Assembly: GCA_964411065.1 (NCBI GenBank)
Contig: CAYPJO010000022.1
Span: 1-24,949 of the forward strand
DNA: 24,949 nt
DNA from: DYHD01 sp964411065
Lineage (GTDB): Bacteria > Nitrospirota > Thermodesulfovibrionia > Thermodesulfovibrionales > Dissulfurispiraceae
Direction: 5' to 3'
Part shown: in pieces, positions 1 through 8,514 of the stretch
Layout of the letters: the number at the start of each line of letters is the position of its first letter
Position numbering within the stretch: the first letter of the stretch is position 1
Program-made: the position numbers and the translations under genes
Notes under the pieces: generated by a model
Databases searched by the model: none
Seen by the model: the letters and a program-made list of their open reading frames with translations, nothing else
Told to the model about the DNA's origin: nothing

Positions 1-69
1 AGCAATGGGGAAGAAAACCATTAAAGGAATTTACACAGAAGTATTGACATTACCGTTGTTATCCCATAA

Positions 70-98
70 TTGCACAAAAAAAAATACTATGGTAAAAT
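70..98 (+). promoter_or_regulatory. Candidate promoter of purE
   Basis: A TTGCAC -35 box at 70-75 is followed after 17 bases by TAAAAT at 93-98. TGG directly precedes the -10 box, giving an extended -10 (TGn). The same TATGGTA context recurs at the promoter before 18866. A perfect TTGACA also lies at 44-49, but its best -10 partner is only 15 bases away. Predicted by eye only. The rest of 1-177 shows no supported gene. Confidence 0.5.
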
Positions 99-177
99 AA
101 CCTTTAATTTTAGTATGGTTCCAGCAAATTTCATCAAAAGATAATTACACCACTAAGATCTAAGGGGAGGCTAAAAC

Positions 178-669
178 ATGAATAAACCATTGGTAGGAAT
201 TTTGATGGGAAGCGAGAGCGATCTACCTGTTATGGAAAAAGCTGGGGAGGTATTAAAAGAACTGGGAGTACCATTTGAGATGGATATTAGCTCTGCTCAT
301 AGGCTCCCTGAGAAGACGGCAGAATATGCTAAAACAGCAAGAGAGAGAGGAATTGAAGTACTAATAGCAGGAGCTGGGATGGCTGCCCATCTTGCAGGAG
401 CTATCGCAGCAAATACAACACTTCCTGTAATAGGTGTTCCTTTAAAATCAGGTGCCTTAAATGGCGTTGATGCCCTTTACTCAACTGTCCAGATGCCCCC
501 AGGTATACCAGTAGCAACTGTTGCTATTGACGGTGCAAAAAATGCTGCCTACTTAGCTTGCTCGATTCTATCTATTAAGTACCCAGAGATAGCTGAGAAG
601 TTAGAAAATTTTAGAAAGAATATGCGAGAGAGTCTTCTTGCAAAGTCTGAAAAAATCAAAAAGAATTGA
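178..669 (+). CDS. purE: N5-carboxyaminoimidazole ribonucleotide mutase, class I PurE
   Basis: PurE converts N5-CAIR to CAIR in the cytoplasmic de novo purine pathway. The protein has 163 residues, the usual size for a free-standing bacterial class I PurE. The nucleotide-binding GSESDLP loop is at residues 11-17, the SAHR motif carries the catalytic His41, and a Gly/Ala-rich AGAGMAAHLAG segment follows. A strong Shine-Dalgarno AAGGGGAGG at 162-170 fixes the start. No PurK (the partner making N5-CAIR) is in the window. The next purine gene, purC, is separated from it by a Ca2+ ATPase gene, so the usual purE-purC arrangement is interrupted. The 190 bases downstream hold only a weak inverted repeat (TAATCA at 700-705, TGATTA at 713-718) and no convincing terminator. 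Confidence 0.95.
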   Translation: MNKPLVGILMGSESDLPVMEKAGEVLKELGVPFEMDISSAHRLPEKTAEYAKTARERGIEVLIAGAGMAAHLAGAIAANTTLPVIGVPLKSGALNGVDALYSTVQMPPGIPVATVAIDGAKNAAYLACSILSIKYPEIAEKLENFRKNMRESLLAKSEKIKKN

Positions 670-859
670 TAGACACTATTTCAAATTCATCGATAGCTGT
701 AATCAATAACTATGATTATTTGGAGAAAAAAAGTTCACTATCACCCTTTGTCTTTTGAAATTCTATATACCCCTTTTTCACTTTTTCTAAAAATGAGTTT
801 AGCTCGCCCTTTTTGAAATAACTTTAGGTCCTCATACTTTTTTAAGAGGTATAAAAAGA

Positions 860-3505
860 ATGAAATGGCATCAGATGAAAATAGAGGATGTTTTTAGCGC
901 CTTGAGTTCTTCACCCTCTGGTTTAAGTGCGGAGGATGCAGAGGAAAGATTAAACATATACGGTCCAAACGAACTTAAAGTAAAGAAAAAAAAGACGCCT
1001 CTTATGATGCTTTTAAGTCAGTTTACTGATTTTCTGATTATCGTTCTACTTGCAGCCGGAGCTATAGCCGCAATCGTTGGTAAACCTACGGATGTTGCTG
1101 CTATATTAGCAATAGTGATATTGAATGCTATAATTGGCTTTATACAAGAGTATAAGGCAGAGAAAGCTATGGAAGCCCTAAGGATGATGGCCTCCCCTAC
1201 AGCCAATGTAATCAGAGGTGCCACCCCTATAACCATCCCTGCAACAAAAATAGTTCCTGGAGATGTTGTTTTGATAGAGGCAGGTCAAATTGTTCCAGCT
1301 GACATGAGATTATTCGAAGTTGCTAATCTCAAGATAGAAGAAGCTGCTCTGACAGGCGAGTCAGTTCCTGTTGAAAAACAGGTTTCACCTATCCTCGATG
1401 AACATATCCCTCTTGGCGACAGAAAAAATATGGCTTACCAGAGTACTATTGTTACTTATGGTAGAGGAATAGGGGTTGTAATTGCTACTGGGATGGAAAC
1501 AGAGATGGGCAAGATTGCTACAATGCTTCAAGAAGAAGAAGAGCTAAAAACTCCCTTACAACAAAGGCTGGCTCTCTTTGGTAAAAAGCTCGCTTTTGCA
1601 ATAATGATAATATGCCTTATCGTCTTCATAGCTGGCATCATGAGGGGAGAAGATGTGATGCTCATGCTTTTAACCGCTGTGAGTCTCGCTGTAGCCGCGA
1701 TACCAGAAGCCCTTCCTGCAGTCATTACTATTGCTTTAGCTTTTGGTGCAAAAAAGATGGCAAAACAAAACGCTCTTATCAGAAAATTGCCAGCTGTTGA
1801 GACTCTTGGTTCTGTTACTTATATCTGTTCCGATAAGACTGGTACTCTTACATTAAATAGAATGACCGTAGAGCAAGTCTACATCGATGGTCAACTGCTG
1901 AAAGCTAATGAAATCTTTAAAAAAGGTGATAGAGCTAAAGAGGAGACACCTAAACCAGAAGATTACTTGTTACTATCCTGTGCACTATCTAACGATGCAA
2001 AGAGAACAGCAGCAGGTAAAATAATTGGCGATCCTACCGAGATAGCATTATACACCTTTGCCTTAGATAGTGGTTACGACAAAGAAGAATTACAAAATAG
2101 ATGTATACGAGTTGCTGAAATACCCTTTGACTCAGAAAGAAAATGCATGACTACTTTTCATTCTAACATTATTGAAACAGATGGTTCTGACAAAACCTTC
2201 CTATCTTTTACAAAGGGGGCTGTGGAAATCCTTCTTGAGAAATCCCAAAACATTTTAACATCTGAGGGATTGAAACCTATAAACCATAAGGAGATTCAAA
2301 GAGTTACAAATAAGATGGCTTCTGAAGGGCTAAGAGTTTTATGCCTTTGCATGAGAAAGTGGCAAACTATACCAGAAGACCTTAGTCCTGAAAATGTAGA
2401 AAGGGAACTTATTATTATCGGCTTAGTTGGAATGATGGATCCTCCGCGAGAAGAGGTAAGAGAGGCTGTCTCTATGTGTAAAACAGCTGGAATTAAACCG
2501 GTAATGATTACTGGAGATCATCCAATAACTGCTCGAGCTATAGCTAAAAGAATAGGTATAATTGAAGATGACACAAAGACTATTATTACTGGCAGGGAGC
2601 TCGAAAAGCTACCCACTGAAGAGTTTGAAAAAAGAGTTAAAGATATAAGAGTTTATGCAAGAGTAATCCCTGAACAAAAATTAAAGATCGTAAAAGCCCT
2701 TCAAGACAAAGGTGAATATGTAGCAATGACAGGAGATGGAGTAAACGATGCCCCTGCACTTAAAAGAGCTAACATAGGAGTTGCAATGGGTATAACAGGA
2801 ACAGATGTTTCAAAGGAATCTTCTGCAATGATCCTTCTTGATGATAACTTTGCTACTATCGTTAAAGCAGTTAAAGAAGGAAGACGAATCTACGATAACA
2901 TTCTAAAATTTATCAGATACTCCATGACCTCAAATGCAGGAACTCTATGGGCTATTTTTCTTGCACCCTTTTTTGGTCTACCATTACCTCTTCTCCCTAT
3001 CCAAATTCTATGGATGAATCTCCTTACCGATAGTTTACCAGGGCTCGCTTTGACTGCCGAACCAGCAGACAAGAGGATAATGTATAGACCACCTCGAGAC
3101 CCTCAAGAGAGTGTTTTTGCTGGCGGGAGAGGATTTTTCATATTAACATATGGGCTTATCATAGGTATCGGAGCTTTATTCTTTCAAGCCTTCGCTATTG
3201 CAAACAATTTTCCGTGGCAGACAATGATATTTACAGGGCTGGTATTAGGAAGAATGGCTGTAGTTATGGGAGTCCGATCAGAAACCGACTCATTATTGAA
3301 AATTGGGATTTTCTCAAATAAACCCCTTTTAGGTGCTATTCTATTAACCTTTGCACTGCAGTTAGCAGTAGTTTATATACCTTTTTTGAATCCAATCTTT
3401 TATACTAAACCACTAACATTAAATGAATTATTACTTACCATGATTTTTTCAATGGGCGTTTTACTAATTATTGAGATAGAAAAATTTTATAAGAGGATCA
3501 AATGA
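860..3505 (+). CDS. P-type Ca2+-transporting ATPase (P2 type)
   Basis: An integral membrane cation pump of 881 residues, most like bacterial SERCA/PMCA-type Ca2+ exporters. In order it shows an N-terminal cation-ATPase domain, the actuator motif TGES at 165-168, the M4 motif PEALP with Glu283, the phosphorylation site DKTGTLT with Asp325, a KGA nucleotide-binding motif near Lys452, the hinge GDGVND at 625-630, and the M6 triad Asn720, Thr723, Asp724. In M5 the stretch SNAGT puts Thr695 where SERCA has the site-I Glu. By family knowledge this points to one Ca2+ per cycle rather than two. Substrate is inferred; Mn2+ or monovalent cations are less likely. Start follows AAGAGGT at 843-849. The stop overlaps the purC start (ATGA), so the two are probably translated together. 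Confidence 0.9.
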   Translation: MKWHQMKIEDVFSALSSSPSGLSAEDAEERLNIYGPNELKVKKKKTPLMMLLSQFTDFLIIVLLAAGAIAAIVGKPTDVAAILAIVILNAIIGFIQEYKAEKAMEALRMMASPTANVIRGATPITIPATKIVPGDVVLIEAGQIVPADMRLFEVANLKIEEAALTGESVPVEKQVSPILDEHIPLGDRKNMAYQSTIVTYGRGIGVVIATGMETEMGKIATMLQEEEELKTPLQQRLALFGKKLAFAIMIICLIVFIAGIMRGEDVMLMLLTAVSLAVAAIPEALPAVITIALAFGAKKMAKQNALIRKLPAVETLGSVTYICSDKTGTLTLNRMTVEQVYIDGQLLKANEIFKKGDRAKEETPKPEDYLLLSCALSNDAKRTAAGKIIGDPTEIALYTFALDSGYDKEELQNRCIRVAEIPFDSERKCMTTFHSNIIETDGSDKTFLSFTKGAVEILLEKSQNILTSEGLKPINHKEIQRVTNKMASEGLRVLCLCMRKWQTIPEDLSPENVERELIIIGLVGMMDPPREEVREAVSMCKTAGIKPVMITGDHPITARAIAKRIGIIEDDTKTIITGRELEKLPTEEFEKRVKDIRVYARVIPEQKLKIVKALQDKGEYVAMTGDGVNDAPALKRANIGVAMGITGTDVSKESSAMILLDDNFATIVKAVKEGRRIYDNILKFIRYSMTSNAGTLWAIFLAPFFGLPLPLLPIQILWMNLLTDSLPGLALTAEPADKRIMYRPPRDPQESVFAGGRGFFILTYGLIIGIGALFFQAFAIANNFPWQTMIFTGLVLGRMAVVMGVRSETDSLLKIGIFSNKPLLGAILLTFALQLAVVYIPFLNPIFYTKPLTLNELLLTMIFSMGVLLIIEIEKFYKRIK

Positions 3506-4380
3506 CAGGTGCACTAATTGAAACAAAATTGGAAGGGTTAACATTTCTCAGAAGAGGCAAAGTCAGAGATATTTATGAGTATGATAATTATTATTTAATA
3601 GTTGCAACGGATAGAGTATCAGCTTTTGATGTGGTTTTGCCTACAGCTATACCTGATAAGGGTAAGGTTTTAACTCAGATCTCCGTCTATTGGTTTTATC
3701 AGATGCATGATATTATCGAAAACCATCTGGTTGCTCATAAAGTAGAAGATTTCCCCGAGCCTCTCAAAAAATATAGAGATATATTAGAAGGTAGAACCAT
3801 GCTTGTTAAAAAGGCAAAGCCACTACCAGTGGAGTGTATAGTAAGAGGATATCTTTCAGGTTCGGGATGGAAAGAGTATCAAAAAAGTGGAACAGTCTGT
3901 AAGATTAAACTACCTGAAGGATTGGTGGAATCATCAAGACTTGAAAAGGCTATTTTTACACCAAGCACTAAAGCTGAGGAGGGGCACGATATAAATATCT
4001 CCTTTGAGGAGATGAAAACCATTGTTGATCCTTCCCTTGCTGAAAGGCTTAAAGAAATATCCTTACAGATCTATGAAAGAGCAAGAGATATAGCTGAAAA
4101 AAAGGGGATAATAATCGCAGATACTAAGATGGAATTTGGACTAATTGGTGACAAACTAATTTTGATTGATGAATTGTTAACTCCTGATTCCTCAAGATTC
4201 TGGTCGAAAAAAGATTATACACCAGGAAGGGGACAGGACAGCTATGACAAACAAATAGTGAGAGATTATTTATTAACTCTTGATTGGGATAAAACTTATC
4301 CAGGTCCTGAATTACCACCCGAGATCGTTCAAAAAACAGCCGAAAGATATAGGGAAATTTTAAAGATAATAACGAGCTAA
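3502..4380 (+). CDS. purC: SAICAR synthase (phosphoribosylaminoimidazole-succinocarboxamide synthase)
   Basis: PurC ligates aspartate to CAIR using ATP to form SAICAR in de novo purine synthesis. The 292-residue protein shows the ATP-grasp-like start with GKVRDIYE near residue 20, TDRVSAFDVV, the substrate-binding PVECIVRGYLSGSGW segment, and the C-terminal DTKMEFGL ... IDELLTPDSSRFW block. At 292 residues it belongs to the longer PurC form, longer than the roughly 237-residue E. coli type. The start codon overlaps the last four bases of the ATPase gene. No strong Shine-Dalgarno sits at the usual distance, so coupling to the upstream gene is likely. recN follows after 22 bases in the same direction. 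Confidence 0.95.
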   Translation: MTGALIETKLEGLTFLRRGKVRDIYEYDNYYLIVATDRVSAFDVVLPTAIPDKGKVLTQISVYWFYQMHDIIENHLVAHKVEDFPEPLKKYRDILEGRTMLVKKAKPLPVECIVRGYLSGSGWKEYQKSGTVCKIKLPEGLVESSRLEKAIFTPSTKAEEGHDINISFEEMKTIVDPSLAERLKEISLQIYERARDIAEKKGIIIADTKMEFGLIGDKLILIDELLTPDSSRFWSKKDYTPGRGQDSYDKQIVRDYLLTLDWDKTYPGPELPPEIVQKTAERYREILKIITS

Positions 4381-4402
4381 TTAGTTTCCCTTTACCTAAG
4401 GG

Positions 4403-6076
4403 ATGCTTAGAGAATTAAAAATCAAAAATTTTGCTATTATTGATAGTCTCAACATACACTTTGAGCAGGGGCTCAATATCTTGACTGGCGAGACTGGAGC
4501 TGGAAAGTCAATAATAGTAGATGCCTTAGGACTCCTTTTAGGAGATAAATTTTCCACAGAATTTCTAAAAAATGAGACAAAGGAGACTTCAGTTGAAGCT
4601 TATTTTGATGACTCTGAACACCCTCTCTTACAAGAACTTGGTATCGACTGTGAAGAAGGAATTATCTTGAGAAGACAGTTAACATCCCAGGGGAAGGGGA
4701 GGTGCTATATAAATAACACTTCCTCCTCCCTTCAAACTCTCTCTTTAATAGGTAAAAGCCTTTTAAATATTCACGGGCAGAATCGGCACCACGATCTATT
4801 AACTAAAGAGAATCACTTATACTTTGTTGATTCCATAGGTGATCTTTTGCAAGATCGTTCCTTTTTTAGCCAGGCTTTCAAAGAAGTCGCGGTAAGTAAA
4901 AAAAATTTAGCAGATTTGAAATCAAAAATAGAGCAAAAGAGCCAAAAAATCGAACACCTTAGATATCAGATTAACGAGATAGACTCTCTTAACTTAAGGG
5001 TCGGCGAAAAGGAGTCCTTAGAAGAAGAACTGGTTATCTTGCAAAACCTCTCAAAGCTAAAAGAAACTTCTGAGAAAATATATTATCTTCTTTACACATC
5101 GGAAGGTTCTTGCATTGACAAATTATCATTAGCCATAAAGAATGCTCAAGACATTGTAAGAATTAATGCAAATGCTAAAGATTTTCTTGTACTACTTGAG
5201 AGTGCCTATCCACTTCTTAAAGATGCCGTTTCTATTCTTCAGCGTATTAAAGATAAATATGATGTGAACAGAGATTATATCGATAATGTTATAGAAAGGC
5301 TTGATACGTTAAAGAAACTTGAGAGTAAGTATCGAAAAAATATTGAAGAAATTTTACAATTCAGACAATCAGCAGAGAAAGAGTTATCAGAATTAGAAAC
5401 TATGGATGAGCAATTAGATATCCTTAAGGAAGAGATTAAAAGAAAGGAAGAAAATTGTCTTAATCTTGCTATAGAACTATCAAAAAAAAGGGCTTATATT
5501 TCCAATAAAATTGAAGAAAAAGTCCTTTCAGAACTAAAGGAGCTCGGTTTCTCTTATGCAGATTTTAAAATCCTTATCAATAAAAAAGAAGCTTTAGATG
5601 AAGACGGCTTTGATAATGTGGAATTTTTATTTTCAGCTAATCCTGGTGAGCCTTTAAAGCCTCTAATAAAGATTGCTTCAGGCGGTGAGATCTCTCGAGT
5701 AATGTTAGCCCTAAAATCCATAGAGATTAGTTTTAGTGAGGGTAATTGGGGGGGTAAGAATAATCCTCAAAAGAAGACTCTCGTATTTGACGAAGTTGAT
5801 GCTGGCATTGGGGGAATTACTGCTCAAAATGTAGCTAATAAATTAAAGAAGATTTCAAAAAACCATCAGGTGATCTGTATAACCCATCTGCCTCAGATAG
5901 CCGCTATAGCGGATAACCATCTTTTAATAAAAAAGACTTTCCATAATAAGAGCGTTAAAATTACTGTTGAATCTCTCACCTATGAGAAAAGGCAACAGGA
6001 GCTTGCAAGGATGTTGAGCGGTGTAGTTACCGATACATCTATAAAACACGCTAAGGAATTATTGAACAACTTCTGA
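4403..6076 (+). CDS. recN: DNA repair ATPase RecN (SMC-like)
   Basis: RecN is an SMC-family ATPase acting in the cytoplasm early in recombinational repair of double-strand breaks. The 557 residues fit the family length. Walker A GETGAGKS is at 29-36, followed by a long charged middle region suited to a coiled coil. The ABC signature ASGGEISRVMLALK, Walker B TLVFDEVDAGIGG and the ITHLPQIAA switch region lie near the C-terminus. The N-terminus MLRELKIKNFAIID is typical, so the start is secure even though the only purine-rich ribosome site (TAAGGG, 4397-4402) touches the ATG. Translation may depend on ribosomes arriving from purC. It is probably part of a run from the ATPase through the nitroreductase. 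Confidence 0.95.
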   Translation: MLRELKIKNFAIIDSLNIHFEQGLNILTGETGAGKSIIVDALGLLLGDKFSTEFLKNETKETSVEAYFDDSEHPLLQELGIDCEEGIILRRQLTSQGKGRCYINNTSSSLQTLSLIGKSLLNIHGQNRHHDLLTKENHLYFVDSIGDLLQDRSFFSQAFKEVAVSKKNLADLKSKIEQKSQKIEHLRYQINEIDSLNLRVGEKESLEEELVILQNLSKLKETSEKIYYLLYTSEGSCIDKLSLAIKNAQDIVRINANAKDFLVLLESAYPLLKDAVSILQRIKDKYDVNRDYIDNVIERLDTLKKLESKYRKNIEEILQFRQSAEKELSELETMDEQLDILKEEIKRKEENCLNLAIELSKKRAYISNKIEEKVLSELKELGFSYADFKILINKKEALDEDGFDNVEFLFSANPGEPLKPLIKIASGGEISRVMLALKSIEISFSEGNWGGKNNPQKKTLVFDEVDAGIGGITAQNVANKLKKISKNHQVICITHLPQIAAIADNHLLIKKTFHNKSVKITVESLTYEKRQQELARMLSGVVTDTSIKHAKELLNNF

Positions 6077-6079
6077 AAA

Positions 6080-6877
6080 ATGGTTATCCCCTTTAATAGA
6101 TGGTATAATGCCATCTTCACAAGAAGATCAAGGCGCCAATTTATCAATAAACCTATATCTGCTCAACTTTTAAAAGAAATGGAAAAGATCTGTAATGAAT
6201 TCAAACCCTTTGATGAAGTTAGGGCAATACTAATCGATCAGCCTTCTAATGCTATTTTTAAGGGATTCCTTGGAAAATATGGCAAAATTAAAGACGCTCC
6301 TGCAGTAGTTGCTTTGGTAGGGATTAAAGATGATCCTTTCGTAAATGAAAAAATAGGATATACGGGAGAAGGAGTTATCTTAGAAGCAACCGCACTTGGA
6401 CTAAGTACCTGTTGGGTCGCTGGATTCTTTAGACCAGAAATTGTATCAAAGATTATAAAAATATCTAAGGATGAAAGAGTCTTTGCGGTCAGCCCTCTTG
6501 GATACTCTCCTGAAAAATGGACTTTTGAGGAAAAACTCATGACCGGCTTCGGAAGCTCCCACAAAAGAAAACCACTTAGAGAGCTTTTATTAGAAATGGA
6601 TGAGAGCAAACTAACTACTCTTATAAAGACAATCTTAGAAGCTGCAAGGCTTGCTCCTTCAGCAGTTAATCGCCAGCCGTGGAGATTTTCTATAGAATCA
6701 GAGGGTTTAATAGTTTTAACTGACAACACTAATGATACTTTTAATATCTCTAAGAGATTAGATTGTGGAATTGCAATGCTTCATATGGAGGTGGCTTCTT
6801 TAAAGTGCGGAGTAATAAAAAGATATTGGCAGCTTCTCAGACCACCAAAGGTTGCTAAATTATTCTTAGATATTTAA
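6080..6877 (+). CDS. Nitroreductase-family FMN protein (putative TM nitroreductase type)
   Basis: A 265-residue protein of the nitroreductase superfamily. The arginine-rich RRSRRQF near residue 16 is the usual FMN-phosphate-binding start. GEGVILEATALGLSTCWV lies in the middle, and EAARLAPSAVNRQPWRF near residues 188-204 is the second flavin and dimer region. RLDCGIAMLHMEVAS follows. This two-part order (flavin motifs in both halves) matches the family annotated as putative TM nitroreductase (PF14512 by recall). No membrane segment is obvious. The physiological substrate is unknown. It starts three bases after the recN stop with no clear Shine-Dalgarno, which suggests coupling to recN. Its link to recN or purine genes is not evident. 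Confidence 0.8.
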   Translation: MVIPFNRWYNAIFTRRSRRQFINKPISAQLLKEMEKICNEFKPFDEVRAILIDQPSNAIFKGFLGKYGKIKDAPAVVALVGIKDDPFVNEKIGYTGEGVILEATALGLSTCWVAGFFRPEIVSKIIKISKDERVFAVSPLGYSPEKWTFEEKLMTGFGSSHKRKPLRELLLEMDESKLTTLIKTILEAARLAPSAVNRQPWRFSIESEGLIVLTDNTNDTFNISKRLDCGIAMLHMEVASLKCGVIKRYWQLLRPPKVAKLFLDI

Positions 6878-6971
6878 TGTGTCTTGAGTCATTACCAATT
6901 CTATAACCTATTGTGAAATTTATTTGTCCGAATGTTTTACCTGTTTAAAAGAGGTTTAATTACAGTAAAAA

Positions 6972-8513
6972 TTACTCCCATTCAATTGTTCCTGGTGGTT
7001 TAGAAGTAATATCATAGGTAACCCTGTTAACCCCCTCTACCTCGTTAATTATTCTATTGGATATGCTCTCCATAACTTCATAGGGGATCTTAGCCCAATC
7101 AGCGGTCATACCATCAAGGCTTGTCACTGCTCTCACTACAATAACATTTTCATAAGTTCTTTCGTCTCCCATCACCCCTACACTTTTGACAGGGAGAAGA
7201 ACTGCAAAGGCTTGCCACAAATCATTATAGAGCCCAAATCTCTTGACCTCTTCAAGAACAATAGCATCTGCTTTTCTAAGTATCTCTATCTTCTCCTTTG
7301 TAACACTTCCAATACATCTTATTGCCAGTCCAGGACCCGGAAAAGGATGTCTGTTTATAATATCCTCTGGCATTCCTAACTCTTTCCCTAAGAGTCTAAC
7401 TTCGTCTTTGAAAAGCTCTCTCAAAGGTTCAATAAGTTGAAGTTTCATTTTCTTCAATAGTCCTCCCACATTATGATGGCTCTTAATAGTAGCGGAAGGA
7501 CCCCTAAAGGACATACTTTCTATAACATCAGGATATAATGTCCCTTGAGCAAGGAATTTGACTCCTTTTATTTTTGTTGCTTCTGCTTCAAAGACCCTTA
7601 TAAATTCATTACCTATAATCTTTCTCTTTTTCTCGGGGTCTTTGACCCCTCTAAGCTTTTTTAAAAACCTCTCTTCCGCATTAACGAATACTATGTTTAT
7701 CTGGAAGTTCTTTCTAAGAGTTTCCTCCACTTTAAGTGCTTCATTAAGTCTAAGCAAGCCGTTATCGACAAAGATACAGGTAAGAGCATCTCCAATAGCT
7801 TGGTGGACTAAAAGAGCGGTAACAGCCGAGTCAACACCACCACTGATACCACATATTACTTTCTCATCCTTAACCTTTTGAGCTATCTCATGCTTTGTTG
7901 TCTCAATAAATGACTTCATTGTCCATGTAGGTGAACACCCACAGATATTGAAAACAAAATTAGATAATATCTTCGACCCCTCAGCAGTATGGACAACTTC
8001 AGGATGGAATTGCAAAGCATAGAATTTATTCTCCTTATCCGCCATAGCTGCAATAGGAGAATTATCCGTGTGTCCAATAATCAAAAAATTCTCTGGTAGC
8101 CTCTCAATACGGTCTCCATGACTCATCCAAACCGTTGTTTTAGGGGATATCTCTGTAAATATATCATTATGATTGTCTATTGCTAATTCTGCTTTACCAT
8201 ACTCTCTCTTAAGGGCTTTGGAGACTTCGCCGCCAAGTAAAAAAGCCATTAACTGCATACCATAACAAATGCCCAGGATGGGAATGCCAAGCCTAAATAT
8301 CTGTGTATCAGGAAGAGGGGCACCTGGCTCATAGACGCTTGCTGGCCCTCCAGATAAGATAATCCCTTTTGGCTTGAAGGCTTGAATCTTTTCTATAGGT
8401 ACATTAAAAGGATATATTTCTGAGTAAACTTTGTTCTCACGAATTCTTCTGGCTATAAGCTGTGTATATTGAGAACCAAAATCTAAAATGAGAATTCTAT
8501 CAGATATGAACAT
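6972..8513 (-). CDS. guaA: GMP synthase (glutamine-hydrolysing)
   Basis: GuaA aminates XMP to GMP using glutamine and ATP. The 513 residues contain a class I glutamine amidotransferase domain with the triad Cys83 (GICYGM), His170 and Glu172 (QFHPEVV). Next comes the ATP pyrophosphatase P-loop GISGGVDSAV near 222-231, then the dimerisation domain ending in the conserved DITSKPPGTIEWE. All key residues are present. The ATG lies one base after the guaB stop (TAG-T-ATG) and has no Shine-Dalgarno, so translation is probably coupled to guaB. It converges on the nitroreductase gene across 94 bases in which no strong terminator is visible. Confidence 0.97.
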   Translation of the reverse strand: MFISDRILILDFGSQYTQLIARRIRENKVYSEIYPFNVPIEKIQAFKPKGIILSGGPASVYEPGAPLPDTQIFRLGIPILGICYGMQLMAFLLGGEVSKALKREYGKAELAIDNHNDIFTEISPKTTVWMSHGDRIERLPENFLIIGHTDNSPIAAMADKENKFYALQFHPEVVHTAEGSKILSNFVFNICGCSPTWTMKSFIETTKHEIAQKVKDEKVICGISGGVDSAVTALLVHQAIGDALTCIFVDNGLLRLNEALKVEETLRKNFQINIVFVNAEERFLKKLRGVKDPEKKRKIIGNEFIRVFEAEATKIKGVKFLAQGTLYPDVIESMSFRGPSATIKSHHNVGGLLKKMKLQLIEPLRELFKDEVRLLGKELGMPEDIINRHPFPGPGLAIRCIGSVTKEKIEILRKADAIVLEEVKRFGLYNDLWQAFAVLLPVKSVGVMGDERTYENVIVVRAVTSLDGMTADWAKIPYEVMESISNRIINEVEGVNRVTYDITSKPPGTIEWE

Positions 8514-8514
8514 A

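Noticed and set aside
5..100. Open frame of 31 codons at the left edge (MGKKTIKGIYTEVL...)
   Set aside because: It is very short, overlaps the likely purE promoter and shows no ribosome site or family resemblance.
6238..6729. 163-codon open frame on the minus strand inside the nitroreductase gene
   Set aside because: It lies wholly within a gene with clear family motifs, has no ribosome site and no recognisable protein features.
6878..6971. Possible terminator between the convergent nitroreductase and guaA genes
   Set aside because: Only four- to five-base AT-rich stems are present (ACCT/AGGT, AGTAA/TTACT), without a stable hairpin plus T tract.
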